A stretch of DNA of 64,000 nucleotides, taken from contig CM048553.1 of NCBI GenBank assembly GCA_026413225.1, forward strand, positions 134,198,190 through 134,262,189, given 5' to 3'. Numbering within the stretch: the stretch's first letter is position 1; the number at the start of each line of letters is the position of its first letter. Below, piece after piece: positions 48,601 through 63,838 of the stretch. The translations under genes were made by a program, and so were the position numbers. The notes beneath the pieces are model-generated. The model was not told where the DNA came from, ran no database searches, and saw only the letters and a program-made list of their open reading frames with translations. The stretch is from Otis tarda. Its lineage: Eukaryota > Chordata > Aves > Otidiformes > Otididae.

Positions 48601-51600
48601 AGAAAAGTCTTTATATATAGATTTACATTAATTACATATTTGCCTAAATTATTAGAAGACATTCATAACTGAGGATAGGTTATGTGGTGCTGTGAAGACT
48701 GAATTCTGTATGAGAAACATTTTTTGAAAAATTATTGTCCAGTGAGATAACAGAACCTAATCAGAGATAAGGACAGTTAAGTGTCAAGGGCTGCACAAAA
48801 TAATGTCATGCAGCGATTGCTACAAGCTTATTTTGTTACATCTTGAATCATCAAAAATTGAAAAGATAAATGACTTTTAATGCCTGAGCAATTTTATTGA
48901 ATTCAGTGTGACAATTTATATTAGTAAAATTAAGATTGATTATAAATATTCACAAGATGAAGCTCATGTTTACACAAGATGTAGCAGACTAGATTAAAAA
49001 AAAAACCACCACCTTAACAGGAGAAATTGCAATAAATCCAATGTAAATGATCAATAGTTTCAGTCCAAAACAATGGCTAATATGGATCAGAGAATGGTGG
49101 GCAATAATCTGAAATTAAATGCACTGCTCTAATGCAGAAAGTGACACATTCACAAATAGATTATACCTAACATGGGATATAGGGGAGGAACAGTTTGGAA
49201 AATACACGTTATTTGGACTTATAGCTAAATATTTTCAGGACAAATCTGGGACAATTAATAAATTTGATTAAGCTAGATGTTAACAAGACTGATGATCAAG
49301 CAAGATATTTATCATTCAGCGAGTGACATGATTTAAGTTTGATACAAGATACAAACTTACAAAATGTACTTTCATTATGAAAGTTTCTTATTATATTTTA
49401 TCATTCACAGTATATATGCTAATAAAAATAATATGATCCTGTATAAAGGAGGTGTCTTTTATACAGACAAAAATATCCTTAGAATAGTTTTATTTTTATG
49501 AGCTTGCAGTGGCAAGTTGTTACGTGAAAAATGACAATACCTCTTACCGGGAATCTGAATAAGAATACTCACATTTGACATCATTTTCTGATCTGACATA
49601 CCAAGTTGTGGTTCTGATTGAGAAGAATGAGCTATTTTTGTGAAATATTTCTTTATCTCAATTAATCGTTCACATTGACTGGCTGTACAATGTTTCATAA
49701 TTTACAGACTGTGTAGAGAGAAAGGTGCTTGTTTCATTTCTCTAGGTGCATAATGGATGAGAACTGAAATGATTCAGGTGAATGGACACTACAGGGATGC
49801 TATTCTGCTGTAATATATTACAGCTACTCTGAAAATAATAGAACAGGAACAATGTGCCATTGTCCAAAGCTGGAATTTAAGCTTTAGTAAAATTCATCAA
49901 GTATATCAAGTGCTTCCTATAAAACCAGACATGAGGTACTTATCTTCTATCAACCAACATAAATCAGACTGGAAGTGTAGCTTCATGCCTTTAGAATGAT
50001 GTTTTGGTTCATAGCATCCCACCACACCTTGATTCTTAAAAGGCACTATCTACCTAATCTGTTATTAAAAATTTAAAACCCACCACCAACAAAGACTTCA
50101 AAGCTTTCCACATCATCTAACTCATAATCTCCTTGGCTGCCAAATTAAAAACATTTTCAGAATACAGCTGGACTGTCTCTATGTTGTTTTAATTTTTGTT
50201 ATTTTCTAAGGTCAGATTGGCACAAATTATGAAAGATAATTTGCTTTGTTTCTTTATTCACAGTTTTGAACATCAATTTCCATTTTTTAGTGTTGCAGAG
50301 TTCAGTGTTTCTATCTTTCAGTGGAATTATTCCATGTTAAAATAAGGCCAGTGAGTGAAAGAAAAGAACTGGAGACAGATGTGGATGCCCGCACTCACAC
50401 CGAATATTGCATTCTATGAAGAGCCTCTGCATTTTCACTGTGATTACTGGATTAAAATCCTACTACACCAGACTACAACTGTCAAATTCTGCCCTGCAGA
50501 CATCAAGTGTAAAACTGTTATTCTGAATATCTAAATTATAAGAGAAGTTAGGCAGAACAATGTCTTTTTCTCTAAAAGTACTTCATGCTTTTAATGTGCT
50601 TATGACTTTCAGATCCCTCTCCTATTCATCTGCCCATCTGAGGACCCTCTGTTTTGCCTGTCAGCTATGCTAGTAATGGAGTATTAGTTTTTCTGCCCTG
50701 CTGGTACCTATTTTTGCTTTTCATGCATATTTGTGTCCAATGGAATTCCTCCTCAAAAGCTAGCATCTCAAATCTTGATTCTGAAATTCAAGCTCCATTT
50801 AGTATTAACTGTCCTGGCAGTACTAAGCCTAGGTATGAGGTTGATAAAGAGTTAAAAACACTGCTTTATGCTACATGAACTGCCATTTCCTGACTTGCCT
50901 GTGTCATACCAGCTATGAGCTGTATCTTCCAGATGCTCCTGTAATACAGGCAACAGGCTGTCCTAGAGCTACCTGATAGTAATATGAACTCCATAGTGAA
51001 GAAAGGACACTGACTAGAGAAAATCTAAAATATGACAAACATCCTCAAAAAGTTACAGAATGTGCTCTACAGGGAAAGAAAGGGGATAAAAATGATGCAT
51101 TTTGGAGGTGAGCCAACAAATAATTGATATAGTGTAATAATAACAAACCCAATTTGGGCAAGTAAAAAAGAGGGGATAAGTAGCATAGATGGAAAAGAAA
51201 ATAAGAGTAGAGGTAGTAAGGTGATTCTAAAAAAAGCAGGGGATGACTTGATTCATAAAAGAAAATGCAAAAGAAAAAAGTAAAAAAAGAAAAAGAAGGT
51301 AGAATATAGAAGCTACAATTTAGTTCTAGCGAAATTGCTGAACCACTACTACTAGCTGAATTCAATGGTAATTTAACATTACATATGAGGACAGAATGTG
51401 CATAAATGAAGATCTGGACAAACTGACCAACCATAGCATTGGAAGGACTAAAATCTACAAACTATTGGATGCAAATATTGTAGTTTTTATAATGCACCAG
51501 AGATTCGTCTCTGAGTCTAGGATGAAAAACAAGATAAAAGGGCTGTGGCTTAATTAGGGCATGAATTTATTAGCTCAGCTCTTGTGGGAACTCTCTGGCA

Positions 51601-52800
51601 ATAAACTGTACAGTGCATATCACAACACCTTCCTTAATTGTTTTCACATACTAGAGGTATATCATCAGATATCCTTCCTCCCTTATTCCCGATTCCTATT
51701 CATATTTCTTTTACTTCTACCCAACCACCTGCTTCTTTTACAGAAATGTTAAAAGGCATAGGAAGGAGAATCCACTCTTGTTACTCCAGACAGCATAATT
51801 AAATTTGTTTCTCAGCTCAGGGATATCCCTTCATCTCCATTCATTTCCAACTCTGATTAATCACACATTAGAGCATCTGTAGAACTGACAAATGCTTTGT
51901 ACTCTTGCTTCAAATAAGACCTTCAGATAAGATCTAGTGTCCCGTTTCAAATTATTTTTTCAGATACCTTAACAATTTCCTTCCAAATTCAATCATCCTC
52001 ATCCCTGAATAACCGATGTATCAAACATGGTATTTTTGGTGGATGTCCATTAATCCTCCTGCTCCTAATAACTGACATGTTATCTGGCCTTATCAACCCT
52101 GAAGATAACTCACCATATCCTTTCTGAAAAATGTAGCCTCTGGGAACAACTGGCACTAAGAAAAATGTCCCTGACCTGTCCTAATTTTTTTTTTTTTTGA
52201 GTTTATACTGATCCTTTAAAAAATCTCACTATCTTGTTATTTAATCACAATTTCAGGAGTCTGCCTTAGTAAATGGAGCAGGGTCGATTGCAGCTTTTTC
52301 TTGCAGAATCTGAGGACAGCTGGAGACACAGGGATAGTGACCACCTGTCCCATATAGAGGACAGCATTGCCCCTCCACATCTAGCCACCAGCCAGCATGA
52401 CTTGGTTTCTTCCTTTCTTTGTAACAATCTATCACCTCGTCAGCTCAGCACTTAAAAGCTGAGAGTGAAAGTGTAGAGCTGTCATCTCTGGATCACATGA
52501 ACACTCCTGTACATGTCCACTCAGGTATTTTGGTCACATGGCTGTGGACAAGTGTGGAGAAGAAAACAGTGGAGAAGTATTTAACCCCTACGTATGAAAG
52601 AATCAATCTCTGTGTCAGAAGTTACCATATATTAGGGTATCATTCATGAAACTACCAATTTGGATTTCCTACTATGCTACTGGTATAACCAAATCTTGAA
52701 TGAAAAAAAAAAAAAAATCTTGTTTCTGTTAGCTAGCTACAACAGCAGACAGCACTAGTATGAAGTGAATTTTCTTTTTTTTTTTTTTTTTTTAAGAGGT
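45621..52800. other. Repeat-poor DNA, no gene seen
   Basis: No supported gene. There is a GAAA microsatellite at 46,559-46,578, a T-rich then G/T-rich tract at about 47,548-47,608, and a purine-rich tract at 51,160-51,300. That tract is what makes the 129-codon minus frame at 51,045-51,434 look like a membrane protein, so I do not call it a gene. Frames at 52,253-52,455 are open on both strands without motifs. Confidence 0.45.
46559..46578. repeat. GAAA microsatellite
   Basis: Five units of GAAA/AAAG, uninterrupted (AGAAAGAAAGAAAGAAA), following AATCTTAGGA. Confidence 0.8.
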
Positions 52801-55800
52801 GCTTCCCCCTTAATTTAATGAAAAGCCCTACATTTTCACATTTCCTTCATTATTCCTCTGAAGTCTTCAAATGGCAGCTGATCTGAAATAATTAACTATG
52901 TTCATAGAACATAACTTCAGAGTTTCAAATCAATCAGAAACAGGAAAACTTTGACTTCTGTTTACTCTACAGATTAAAAGAACAGCCATTTGGACAGACT
53001 TTTAAAAGGAGATTTGGAGCTTCTTTTTCTTTTGAGCTTTTCATGGACATGTGCTATAGATAAAATTGTTTCTATGCACAGGATATTAACAGAAATAAAG
53101 CCTAGATGACCAACATTTTATTTTTAGGTGATTTAACCTTTTTTTTTTTTTTTTACTACTAGATGTGGACTGTGGCAAGGCTATACTTTTTTTTTTTTAA
53201 TAAATGGCACTTATGTTTGACCTCATAAATTTATCCTTAATGTCTAATGAGTTACTAGTTTAATCCTTTTTAAGTAAGATTTAATTTGCTGTTACCATAA
53301 GACCTCACCTCTCCTTCTTTTTTGTAGACATAAAAGGTCCAGTTGTTATCAGCTCAGTGTTCATATTAAAAATTAGTTGTCTGCTCTTCACCTCTCTAGG
53401 AAATCTAGAAGAAAAGGCAGAGAATGTTATTTTACTTGTTTAGAAACTGTAAAACTTTTAGAACTGTTTAGAACTTTGATGAAAATAACTCAACCAATGT
53501 CCCACAGTCATTGCTTCAATTTAAGTGGCCCCTCTCTGTTGAGATGTAAATACCTCTCTTCTAGATCCATCTTCTGCTGGTACAGAGAAGCCAACACTGT
53601 ACAGATTTTCCATTATTAGCAATGACTATGTTTTTCACTGTCTATTAGAGCTTCTCTTGCTATTTTTTACCTGATTAAGTTGACTAGATATCTGCTTTCA
53701 GGATCCCAAGTCAGTATTGCAGAACAGACTCTTGATTACATTGATTCTTAGTTATTTTAATGTTTTTCAGGCATCAATAGTCAAATTAAATTTCAATGCT
53801 TCAGTGTTTCCATGTATAAGAAACTGTAATTCTACCTGGCAGAGGATAGTGTTTCTTCCATAATGGCTAAAGCTGCTATTACCAGCACCAATCTTGATTA
53901 TCTGTAAAAGCTTTGTCTTTCTCTTGGGTAACCTTTCTTTTCTTTTGTTTTATTTTCCTCTTTTTTTTTTTTCTGGTCTGTGCAGCAGTATTCTGTAGCT
54001 CAGATGCCTTTGATTGAGTAACATACTTTGTACATGAAGGGAGAAGTTACTTGTTCTTCGATGTTGTTGGCTTTGTTGCTGACAGTGATCCATGCCAAAG
54101 CACGTTTTCTTTTTCTGTCTTTTAGATTTTATTTTATTCTTCTTTTCTTTGGCACATGCTGAATTACTGGTCTCCTTTTTTTTCCCAAGTACTGTTGTTT
54201 CTTCTCTGTTTAAAGTGTCCATAACCTCATCTAGACAGATTTTTTTTAATAGCTTTTCAATATAATTTAATTAAGTTAAAAATAATTCTTCAGATTGTCT
54301 CAATCTCTACCTATTACAGATATATTATACAGACTATAAAGTGGCTCACATCTCCTGCGGCCTCTAAACAGACTTCTATAAATCTGACCTGCGTGCTTGC
54401 CTTGAGTGCTTGAAAAGTATTTATCTTAAAAAATATGGCCCTGTGCCTAGTGTGCGACCTTTCATCTATAGCCAGTGAAAGAGTGGCAAAAGTATCCTTT
54501 AAAGAACAGAGAACTGTGCTGGGATTTTTTCCTATATGTGCTCAGGCAACGGCACAGAGGATCCCTTTCATTCAGGATAGACTGGGGCCAGAGAATCAAT
54601 CTAGAGATCTCTCATGAAACCTGGAAATAATTTTGAAGAGTTATAAGGTAGGCCTGTTATGAGGGCTTGTGCCTCACAACAAACACTTCAACCAGCATTC
54701 AAAGAGCATCAATTTTAAGTAGCTCTTAGAAAGTCAGTGAAGTTTAGGATATAGGAAAGCTCCTTTGAACCTCTGCTCTTAGACTGGCATAAAGAAGTTC
54801 TTTGACATGTTATAGGTGTTACTACAGAGACACACAAGGCACTGAAGTCTTGATTATCTTCCGTTTGTTGGTGAAGGTATTGGAATATTTCCAGAAAATG
54901 TCCGCTTTTCAGGGTTTAGCATGGAAGATTCTTTTGGAAAAAAAAAAAAAAAGAAAGATTTATTGTTTTGGAAAATATATTAGCACTGTTTAGGTGGTGC
55001 TCTTTGACTCACAGCTTGTGTGTGTTTGTTCTTGTGATGTTACCTCATCATGGAAATGTTAATACTGTTGATTTTAAATTACACGATATGGACACAGCAG
55101 TGTTTCACAGCACCAATGACTGCAATATAATACTACTTGAAATTAGATAGTAGCAAGTACTGTTACACATCTCTTCCACAGCCATCCTACATTCTGACAC
55201 ATTTTGTGAGCTGTGTGGCATGTGGCAGACTGTTTGCTTAGTGCAGATAGAATCCTCCTACATATCTAAGTGCTTTCAGTCTGAAGGAAGATGTGGTGCG
55301 TAACTGTTCCTATAAGACATGCATCTATCAAGGTGATATATTACCTCTAAAAGATTTTTCTTCAGGGGTCAAATTAACACAAGTTCTTAAAATTGGAAGA
55401 CTTCAAAAATTTTTCCTCAACACTAGTTTTTTTTCTGTGTCTTCAAAGCTTCTTAATTTTATCAATAATCAATTGCCTAAGACAAGCAATGGCTTCTTGC
55501 TGATTCAGAAAACCATGCTGGATGTGAACTGTGAACTAATGCTGGAAGACTGCAGTTACTGGCAAAGTTGACAGTAGTTGTTCATTCATAAAGTAGTTGT
55601 TAGAGCAATTAGTCCATAGAACATCAATTTGTGGGAATTTTAAGTGCACTTGAAAATTATTGGTTTTCCTTCCACTGCATGGCAATTTCATGAAAGTGAA
55701 AGCTGCCCAATTCAAATATATTCTCAATAACATACTCGAGGGGTACTGCATACTTTCTAGTCCAATACCTGATGTTGAAGAATATGTCTTATGCTATAAA

Positions 55801-58800
55801 CAGGACTTCTAAGGAGGAGTGTGCGTGGGCATTCTGCCCATATCACAGATTTTGCAATGAAAATCCTTTTCCCTGTGTTTGGTTTAAATTAGAAAGCAAA
55901 GGCCTTCTCAGAAAACACTATTGGAAAGATAGGGGAAAATTGATCAGGTTAAGACTGATTGGCTGAAGCTGAGCCTCTAGAGATTAGACATCATTAGGCA
56001 AAAAAAAGAACATTTAAACTACCTTGAAATAAACAGGGTCATATCTAGTTTCAGGAATAAATTGACCTGTAAATTTGTTGACACAGCACACCATTCCCTC
56101 CTGGTACAATGTGTACAACAGGAAATTAGACAATAAATAATATTTGACTTTGATATGATTTGCACAAAGCATAATATTGTACTTTCTCTTCTTTCATTTA
56201 CCATATCTGATTTCATCCCATACTTTCAGCATTTCTTTAGTTCCCCCTACACACAGTTTAAACAGACTGAATTAGTAAAGAATGCAGGGACTAGTTGATG
56301 AATTAAAATAAATTATATATATTCATGTCAGAAAAGAAATTAAAAACTTCCAGTTAATGTACAGATAGAAAAATGTGTCTGTCATCAACTAATAAGTGTA
56401 AGTGGATTGAATAAATGTCAAGATAGGTTTAAAGAAATTGAAAAACAAACTATCACCAGAGGCAACTGAGTGTGGGAGGTATAGTGCATCTGTTATGGAA
56501 TGGAAGATTAAGGAATAAAGTTAAGATGAATAAGCAGGGTGATGAGAGAAATGTATGTGGTAAATATTAGAAAGTATATCAGAGCTCAGATAGATATTAT
56601 CTCTCCCACTTACATAAAATTCAAAAGATTGCTAAGAAAGTCCTATTAAGTCTGAATTATTCTAAATTGTTCATTGTCAAATGTTCTGAATTTCTGTTGC
56701 TGAGTAGGTCTTGTCTCACAGAATTAACTGCAGAAACTCCACTTGTATCAGCATGGCCTGGATAAATATTCTGAAAGATGATAAAATGAGTTGAAGCATT
56801 TTGTGAGAGCTGTGATTGTGTTGTGAGGTGACCCGAGTAAAACCAAGAAATGATGGAAATGATTGCCTCTACCTGAAAGTCATACTTGCAGTTAAAATGA
56901 AAATAAGAATGTGTACTTGAAAAAATCCAAGATATCTCACTTCAGCCACATGAGTCAGCTTGGGTCAACAGTGTTACCTGAGTGTCTGCTTGCCATAGTA
57001 ATGCTCAGCAGTTAGAAGATATAAAAATGGATCTGTGAAGTCAAAAGAGCGAGTTGTGATTCTAGTACACTGAAAAAAAAAAGTGGTGGGTTGTAAAATT
57101 TAGTTTGTAACTCTTTGTATTAAGTAGGCCAAGCATTGTATCTCTACAGACTGCTCCGGTCCATATGCACAGTTCACCGACAAAATGAATGTGTGTGATG
57201 AGTAGATTGTATGTTTGCCCCATTAGAAAAGAGTAGAAAATACTTTGTTCTGAACCTTAATAATATACTCCTGAGTCATCAGAAGTTGTTTTTGTGAACA
57301 GGAGTAGGAGAGGACAGAAAAGATCATTATCAGCCTTTCTTTGAAAGGAATTTGTTCATTTTTTGAGGCCATTTCATCACTAGAGTATTTTTTTCTTTTA
57401 ATTTTATTTTTAATGGAATAATTTCTAAGAGTCAGTGTTGATTTAGTCAGATTTTTGTTGGCAGTTGCAAGGGAGATGTGATGTAAATGCAATGTGCTGA
57501 GATTCCTGCACATATCTATTCCCATTTAAAAAAAAAACAACCAACTCTGTCATGGTGTATGTTATTATTGTTACCATTATAAAATGCCTGGAATTTATAG
57601 TAACTTGGTTAGTAAGAGAAGTCATGAGCATTGGCTATGTCCTAGTCCTGAGTGACTTATAATATGGAAATCTGTCTAAACAGGAACATATGAGGTAGGA
57701 AAACTTGTTAATTTCCTTCACCATCCATACCTCTTTTGAACATTTCTGGCTCAACAATTAAGCTATTAAAGTTCTTTTCACATACAGCTGCAGAAGACTC
57801 TTTTTTTCTTGCTTTGTGTCATTTTCTACCCTTTATACAAAACACAAACACAATTTTCATGAATGGCCACACATTTTCCCTTGACCACTATCTGTTTCTC
57901 CAGCACATAAAGTAATGGTACATTAATATGCATTACATACAGCTGCCACTGATGTATCTCTATTGTCTCCATCTCACCAATCTTAGGCATTTTAATAAAT
58001 TATTTTATCTCCTCGTGTATGGAATCTTACTTACTGAATCATAGGAAATGTGTGGAAGGATAAGGGAGTCAGAAGCATCAAGATTTTGGATTATGTGAGG
58101 AAGAAGTGCCAAAGCACAAAATTTAAAAGGCAAGGTAGTGTACCTGTGTATAGCTCTTCTGAGGCTGGGGCAGTGGGGTGAAACCAGAGAGACCATGGAT
58201 TCTGCTGGGTCTTTTTTGGATAGAAGACACTGTAAAAGGCATAGCTCTGACTGCACTGCAATACCCTTTGAAGAGACTGTCAACATCAAGGAAAGTTATT
58301 TTGCATGGTCAGGTCTATCATTGTTAGAACTTCCTTACAGCTTGGACATCTAATTTCCCCATAAGGCACACTAAATGAAAAAGTATGCTTAGCAAGTATG
58401 AGCAAGTCAGCTTTTCAAGAGAAAAGGTCTCAGAAAAATTCTGTAAAGCTTTTGCTTTATTGTAACAGGGTATCAGCAAAAGATTGAAAGAAATTAGAGA
58501 CAACCATGAAAATAATGGACATTTATCATGCTGTGGAGCATTGTCCCAAAGGGAATGATAAAGCCTCAGCCACTTGGGAAATTCTAAGTCAGAGTGAACA
58601 AGACACTTGAAAATCTATTAGTTGAAGCTTAGTTGAAGCAACTGTCAGATGAATAAATTAAAAGAGTCTGCAATAATGAGTCTTTTAACTCATTTACTTC
58701 AAAGAATTTTGATATAGGAAGCAGAAGAGATGTTCTGGAATAGGGAAGTAGTAGGAAGTGATGAGGGAAGAGAAAAGTTTGAGTTAAAGCAATTTAAATC

Positions 58801-61800
58801 CAATTATATAGAAGAAATGTAGATAACTAGGAAGTAGAAAGGTTTCTATAATCTATGAAATGAGAAAGAAAGGCAACATAAGAAAAAAGAAGGAAGAAAT
58901 AGGAGTGGGAAACAAAACTCTATACATAAGAGGATTTCAAATCAGCAAAGTATGGCAGAATGGAAGAAATAAAAACAAGACGTATAGAACAATATGAGAA
59001 AACAGCAATTAAAAAACCATGAAAGAGTGAGTTAGCAAAAAAAAATATAATCAGGTGCTGAAAAGGAGCCACTTGGACAAATAGAGACAGAAAATTTAAA
59101 TTTTGTGTTTTATTGTCACTGACTACAGTAAATAAATTATTTTGCTCAAATAAGACACGGCAACATAAATTGAGAAGTGATATGTAACACTCTCTGATCT
59201 TTATACGCTGACTAAATCTCAGAAGACAATTTATTACACCTTAACAAAAACTAGTGAACTACACTGAGTTTTTACTACCGCCAGATTAAAAGTTTATTTG
59301 TACTGTTTATATTTCCTATTGTATCTCCTAACATGGGTTAGGACACCATCATTAAATTGTTTTGATAATACATGGGGCTCTGAAAATTAGCCCCATTTCA
59401 GCCTATCCTACTTCCCATAGAAGTTTATAATTACCAGAATTATTTTTCAGTCAATCAATCTTTATGGTTGATCTTTATATAATCACATCTTTGATTCCAT
59501 CTTTCTCGAAGTTACAAGACTGAGAGCTACCCTTAGAAACTGAGTTCTTCACTGTGTTCTCCCATCTGTTGGGAAGGGAAATGAGAGACGTGCGCTTTCC
59601 AGTACCTGTAGAATAGATCTGTTCTGAGGAAATAAAATCCTAAGTCTCTAGCTCATTACCTATGGACTATATGCAGGAAGAAATAGAAAATTAATGTTAT
59701 CATTTCTAGATATATCAGTGCTTAAGTGCACCTTGGAATAACAAAGCAAACAAACAGGAATGCCTTAAAGACTTAAATTTAAAATAAAAAAAATTTATCA
59801 GCTTATCATAGATGCAAAATTCAAAGTGAACCTACCTATCACCAAACATCAAGATGAATGGTCAGTATATATAATAACAGGATAATGACAACATAAGTAT
59901 CTACATGAGGGACCTAAATATGTGCTTTTCCAGATCTCAGTCAGAGGTACTTAGTGGAGTGGGATTAAATTGGGGTGCCTGTGAGAACTCTGGCAAAGTC
60001 TAGAATGAGAGAAACTAGAGAAACTGTTTTAGGTCTAACAGTTCTGATTTCAAAGGTGCAGCAGAGACCTTTTACTTCTTTCAGGGCTAGCTTATTTTTT
60101 CACTCTCAAGGGGACAGATTAATAACAGGTCTTGCTCATTGTTGGGCCATATAAGATACTGGTCAAATACATTGTGAACTATTGTTCAGGTCACTACAAT
60201 TTTGCCACTTTGTACACTGCAAGTAGTTCACTTTTCCATTCATGTCGTTCCACTGATAAATATCATGCAAAATGCAAAGTTGAGATCTCAATCAGAAACC
60301 ACAGCAAATATTCAGGATACAGAATTTGTAGGTAAGAACCTGCTTCTGACTTTTCTCCTGCATGTTCCACAATGGGCAAGTGCTGACTTGGTCTACACCT
60401 CTTCCTAAGCAGAAGAGTTTTTCCAGAGTAAGAATGGCCACACATGGTGTGGCTAATGATGGGAAGTTACAAAAGTTTATCCTCAACTGTCCTCATTCAT
60501 TGTTTCTTGTTAAAAGTTTAAAGAAGCTGTGCAATTATTAGCTAGATCTTGTTAAATATAGGATTTCTGAATGGCTGTTGGATTCGTATGCATGCATCTT
60601 TATAATGATATTCTGCAGGCTGGTGTTGCATCATCCTTAGGGAATAAAATAGCTGAATAAACAGAGCTTGTCTGTACAAGTACAACATTCAGTGAGTTTA
60701 TTCTCATCAGTCGTACATTATAGTTCTGACAGGACTTCTGCAAAAGCTAGATTTCATTGAAATGTAGGGATTTCAAGATATATGAGCTCTGCCCTGAGCT
60801 AGATCTAGTGTATCCAGATAATTTCTGACAGATGTTTATTAAGTGTATTCCTTGACTCCAAAGGCAGATGGACCATAACATACCTAAGTATCCAGCGTCT
60901 CCTCCTTGTACATAACTGAAAGCTGAAAATGGCAAAGCAAGCTATCTAGGGCCCCTGTGTGTAGTAGAAAAGATGTTTTTCACCCGCTCTTAAAATTCTT
61001 TCTCTTGTTCTTTCTCCTAACAGACTTTAAAAAGAAAATAGAAAAGAAAGAGGAAAAAAAGAAGAAAAAAATGTCATAGTATTATACGAATGTAATGGAA
61101 ATAGAATGGTCCCAGGGAACAATCAACAGTAATTTACATTTGGCATATTAAGTAAACAGACAGCTCTTCCAAATTACAGTACTTGTGATGTCAGAAAAGG
61201 CTATGAAGACTAATAGAAAAACATTTTAGTTTTACTCAGTAATGACATGAGGTTTATTATATGCCAACTAGGAAGAATATAAATTATTTTATCTCAATAC
61301 TCTAAATTTTTGGAATACTTAAATGTTGTCATTCTGAAACTGCTGCATTAATTGTATAGCATTGAATATGTTGTTTTGTGAAAAATAGAATATCATCATA
61401 TGAACAGAATCAGAAATGTTTGACATTGAAATAGTCCATGAAATTCAGTCCAGAAATTCTTTACTTTTGTGGCATTTTAAATTCTTAGAAATTAGCAGGA
61501 ATGTTTTCCTGCACATCTATATTAATATAATATTTGACTCTTTGCTAAGATTGAGTTGTTTGCAAGTTAGAGGACTATTTTCTGTCTATTTGTTTGACCT
61601 GCATTTAGAAAAGTACTATGGGTTAGATAAAAAAATTAAGACAGATCTATGGCTGGTCTTTTTTTATGGCCTAAATGAATTCTACTAATTCAATTCAGAG
61701 AAAGGCAGACTCTTGTGCTTATAGATCTTCACCTTTATTATTCCCTCTTACTACAAGAATTAAGAAAAACTGTAGCTTTTAAGTAATTAGGACCAAGCCT

Positions 61801-63735
61801 CTTGAAAGCTTTGTCTATCAATAAATTCTTGAGTTGTACTTACTGAAGAATTTTGGGTGAGAATTGAAGTTAATTGAGGCATCTCAGTCATTTGTTTATA
61901 GAAATTTGGCTTTTTCAGAAAAAAAAATACAGAAAAAATAAATTATACGTCAACTGTGTCAGGCTTTCTCATGCAATTTGCACACTGGCACATTCACTCA
62001 TGATTTGTACTGGTGATAATACAATTGATAGAATAAAAAAGTTGTCACAATTTGATCAGTATGTCCAATCGCATCTCAGTAATACATGTCCTCAGCAACA
62101 GCTCGGAGAATGATCTTAAAAGGTTTGATAGAAGGGAGCAGCCTACTCGGCTGTGTCTGGCAACTGAGTCCAGAAAGGGCCCTGTCACACTTCAACCTTT
62201 TGCTTTAAATCAACCATGACTGACTGTAGCGTTTTCTCTGTGCAAAGCCTTAATGATCTGGTTCCTATGGGTAATGGTCAGGAGCAAGCTGTCACTTTCA
62301 CAGTGCGCAACCAGAGTGTCCTGGCTATGTAGAGGAAGGCTCTTGGAGAGGTTATATTCAACTATGGTTTCTGCATAGGAAGACTTGCATGGTCTGAAGC
62401 AACTCTACGCATTCCTATAGGCCAGCTTGGCCTGGGTTGTTTGGATTTTCAAAGATGACTCAAATTCTTCCTCACTTTGGGTAATGTGGCTGTGGTAGGT
62501 CTATAGGACATGTGAGAACAGAGATGGGGCTTGATTCTTGATGCCAAAGGAGAAGAGAGCTTTAAAAAATTTTCCATTTTAAATTCAATCTCTCTCATTT
62601 CCAAGGTGTTCTCCTCCTCTTCCTTGCTTTTCTCCTGTACCATCAGCTAGCCTGATGATAGTGGCAGCAACACCACAGTTGTTGTTCAGCTGATACTTTG
62701 GTTGAGAGCATGCTGCGTTCCATCACAGAAACTTGAGGTCACATTAATAGGATTTAAGTGCCTGAGCCCTTCGTCTGCTAGTTTTGCAAAATGGATGTGA
62801 AATCCTTTCCTTAACTATACATATGTTCCCCCATACACAGAATTTTCACAAGAAATAGTGCTTTACAGTAATTTAAACAACACTTTGATTTATTTTAGTT
62901 ACTGTTCAGAACATTTTACAGTCTTAAAATATCATGCAAATTAAAAAAGTAGTTGGTTACAGATTATTTATTCAGTTTGCCTCCTTTAGAAGCACAACAA
63001 CTCAAGTCTTAAGGGAAAATACAAAACATGATAGGCAGTCTGTAAGAAGGAAGATAAAATGGTTGATAAAACCCCAGTAAATGCCATTAGCTAAAACCAG
63101 GTTCCAATTTCAAAATAAATAATTACTCAAGTGTTAGATTGAACTAAACTCATTTTGATATTGGTATTTTTAGAAGCTTATTTTATTCAAGTGAGAAATA
63201 ACCCTTAGACTTCATCTCTCTCTGTTCTGCACTTCTTAGATTCCTACAGACTCATTTACTGGATTAATTTCAGGGCTGCTAACCTCTTCTGTGGAAGTCA
63301 CAGTATTATAGCCATCCCATGTGGTAGATCCCTTCATATTCCAGCCTTTGGGAAAGGCAGAGCACATGCCATACCTGCCCTGGGAGGGCCATGCTTCTGA
63401 GAGCTCTCCTACTGATCACTAATCCTGGGATTCCTGCTCATTGACTCATGCTCAAGCCTTAGTACCAAAGTGCCAGAAATCATCTACACTGCATGTTATG
63501 GTGCTGATGCCGCCAGCCTGGGAACAGGCACAGATCCATTAATACCAGGTTGCTTGATCCATCTCTCTGACTATCTGGAAGTTCCTTTGCCTGCCGTGCC
63601 TGCCCCTCACCCATTCACCTGATCACAAAAGCAGAGTGACTCTGGTAGGGGGATCAAAATGACAAATGTGGTTTGTTGTCCTCTTGCAGATATTGTGTTC
63701 AAGCACGGGGTGCCCAGCGGATATTCTAGATGAAG
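52801..63735. other. Repeat-poor DNA, no gene seen
   Basis: AT-rich DNA with T-runs around 53,140-53,156, 53,188-53,199 and 53,961-53,973, and purine-rich tracts at about 58,690-58,930 and 61,029-61,071. Open frames such as 57,223-57,525, 58,005-58,289 and 61,416-61,688 carry no recognised domain and have the amino-acid bias expected of AT-rich noncoding DNA. No LTR or CR1 sequence could be followed. Confidence 0.45.
61040..61071. repeat. 32-base uninterrupted purine run
   Basis: An A-rich A/G tract that extends leftward to 61,029 with a single T at 61,039. It is simple sequence with no LINE body attached. Confidence 0.75.
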
Positions 63736-63838
63736 CAGATCTAGTTGAAGACTTGAAGATGTCCCTGCTCATTGCAGGGGCGTTGAACTAGATGACCTTT
63801 AAATGACCTTCCAACCCAAACCGTTCAATTATTCTATA
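63736..63838 (+). mobile_element. CR1 LINE 3' end fragment
   Basis: The sequence GATGTCCCTGCTCATTGCAG, then GGGCGTTGAACTAGATGACC and CCTTCCAACCCAAACC, is the usual CR1 3' UTR, ending in a weak octamer (TTCAATTATTCTATA). Only about 100 bases survive, possibly preceded by a diverged piece from 63,715. It is non-coding and of intermediate age. Confidence 0.88.

Noticed and set aside
51045-51434. 129-codon minus frame resembling a multi-pass membrane protein
   Set aside because: The hydrophobic residues come from a simple purine tract on the opposite strand.
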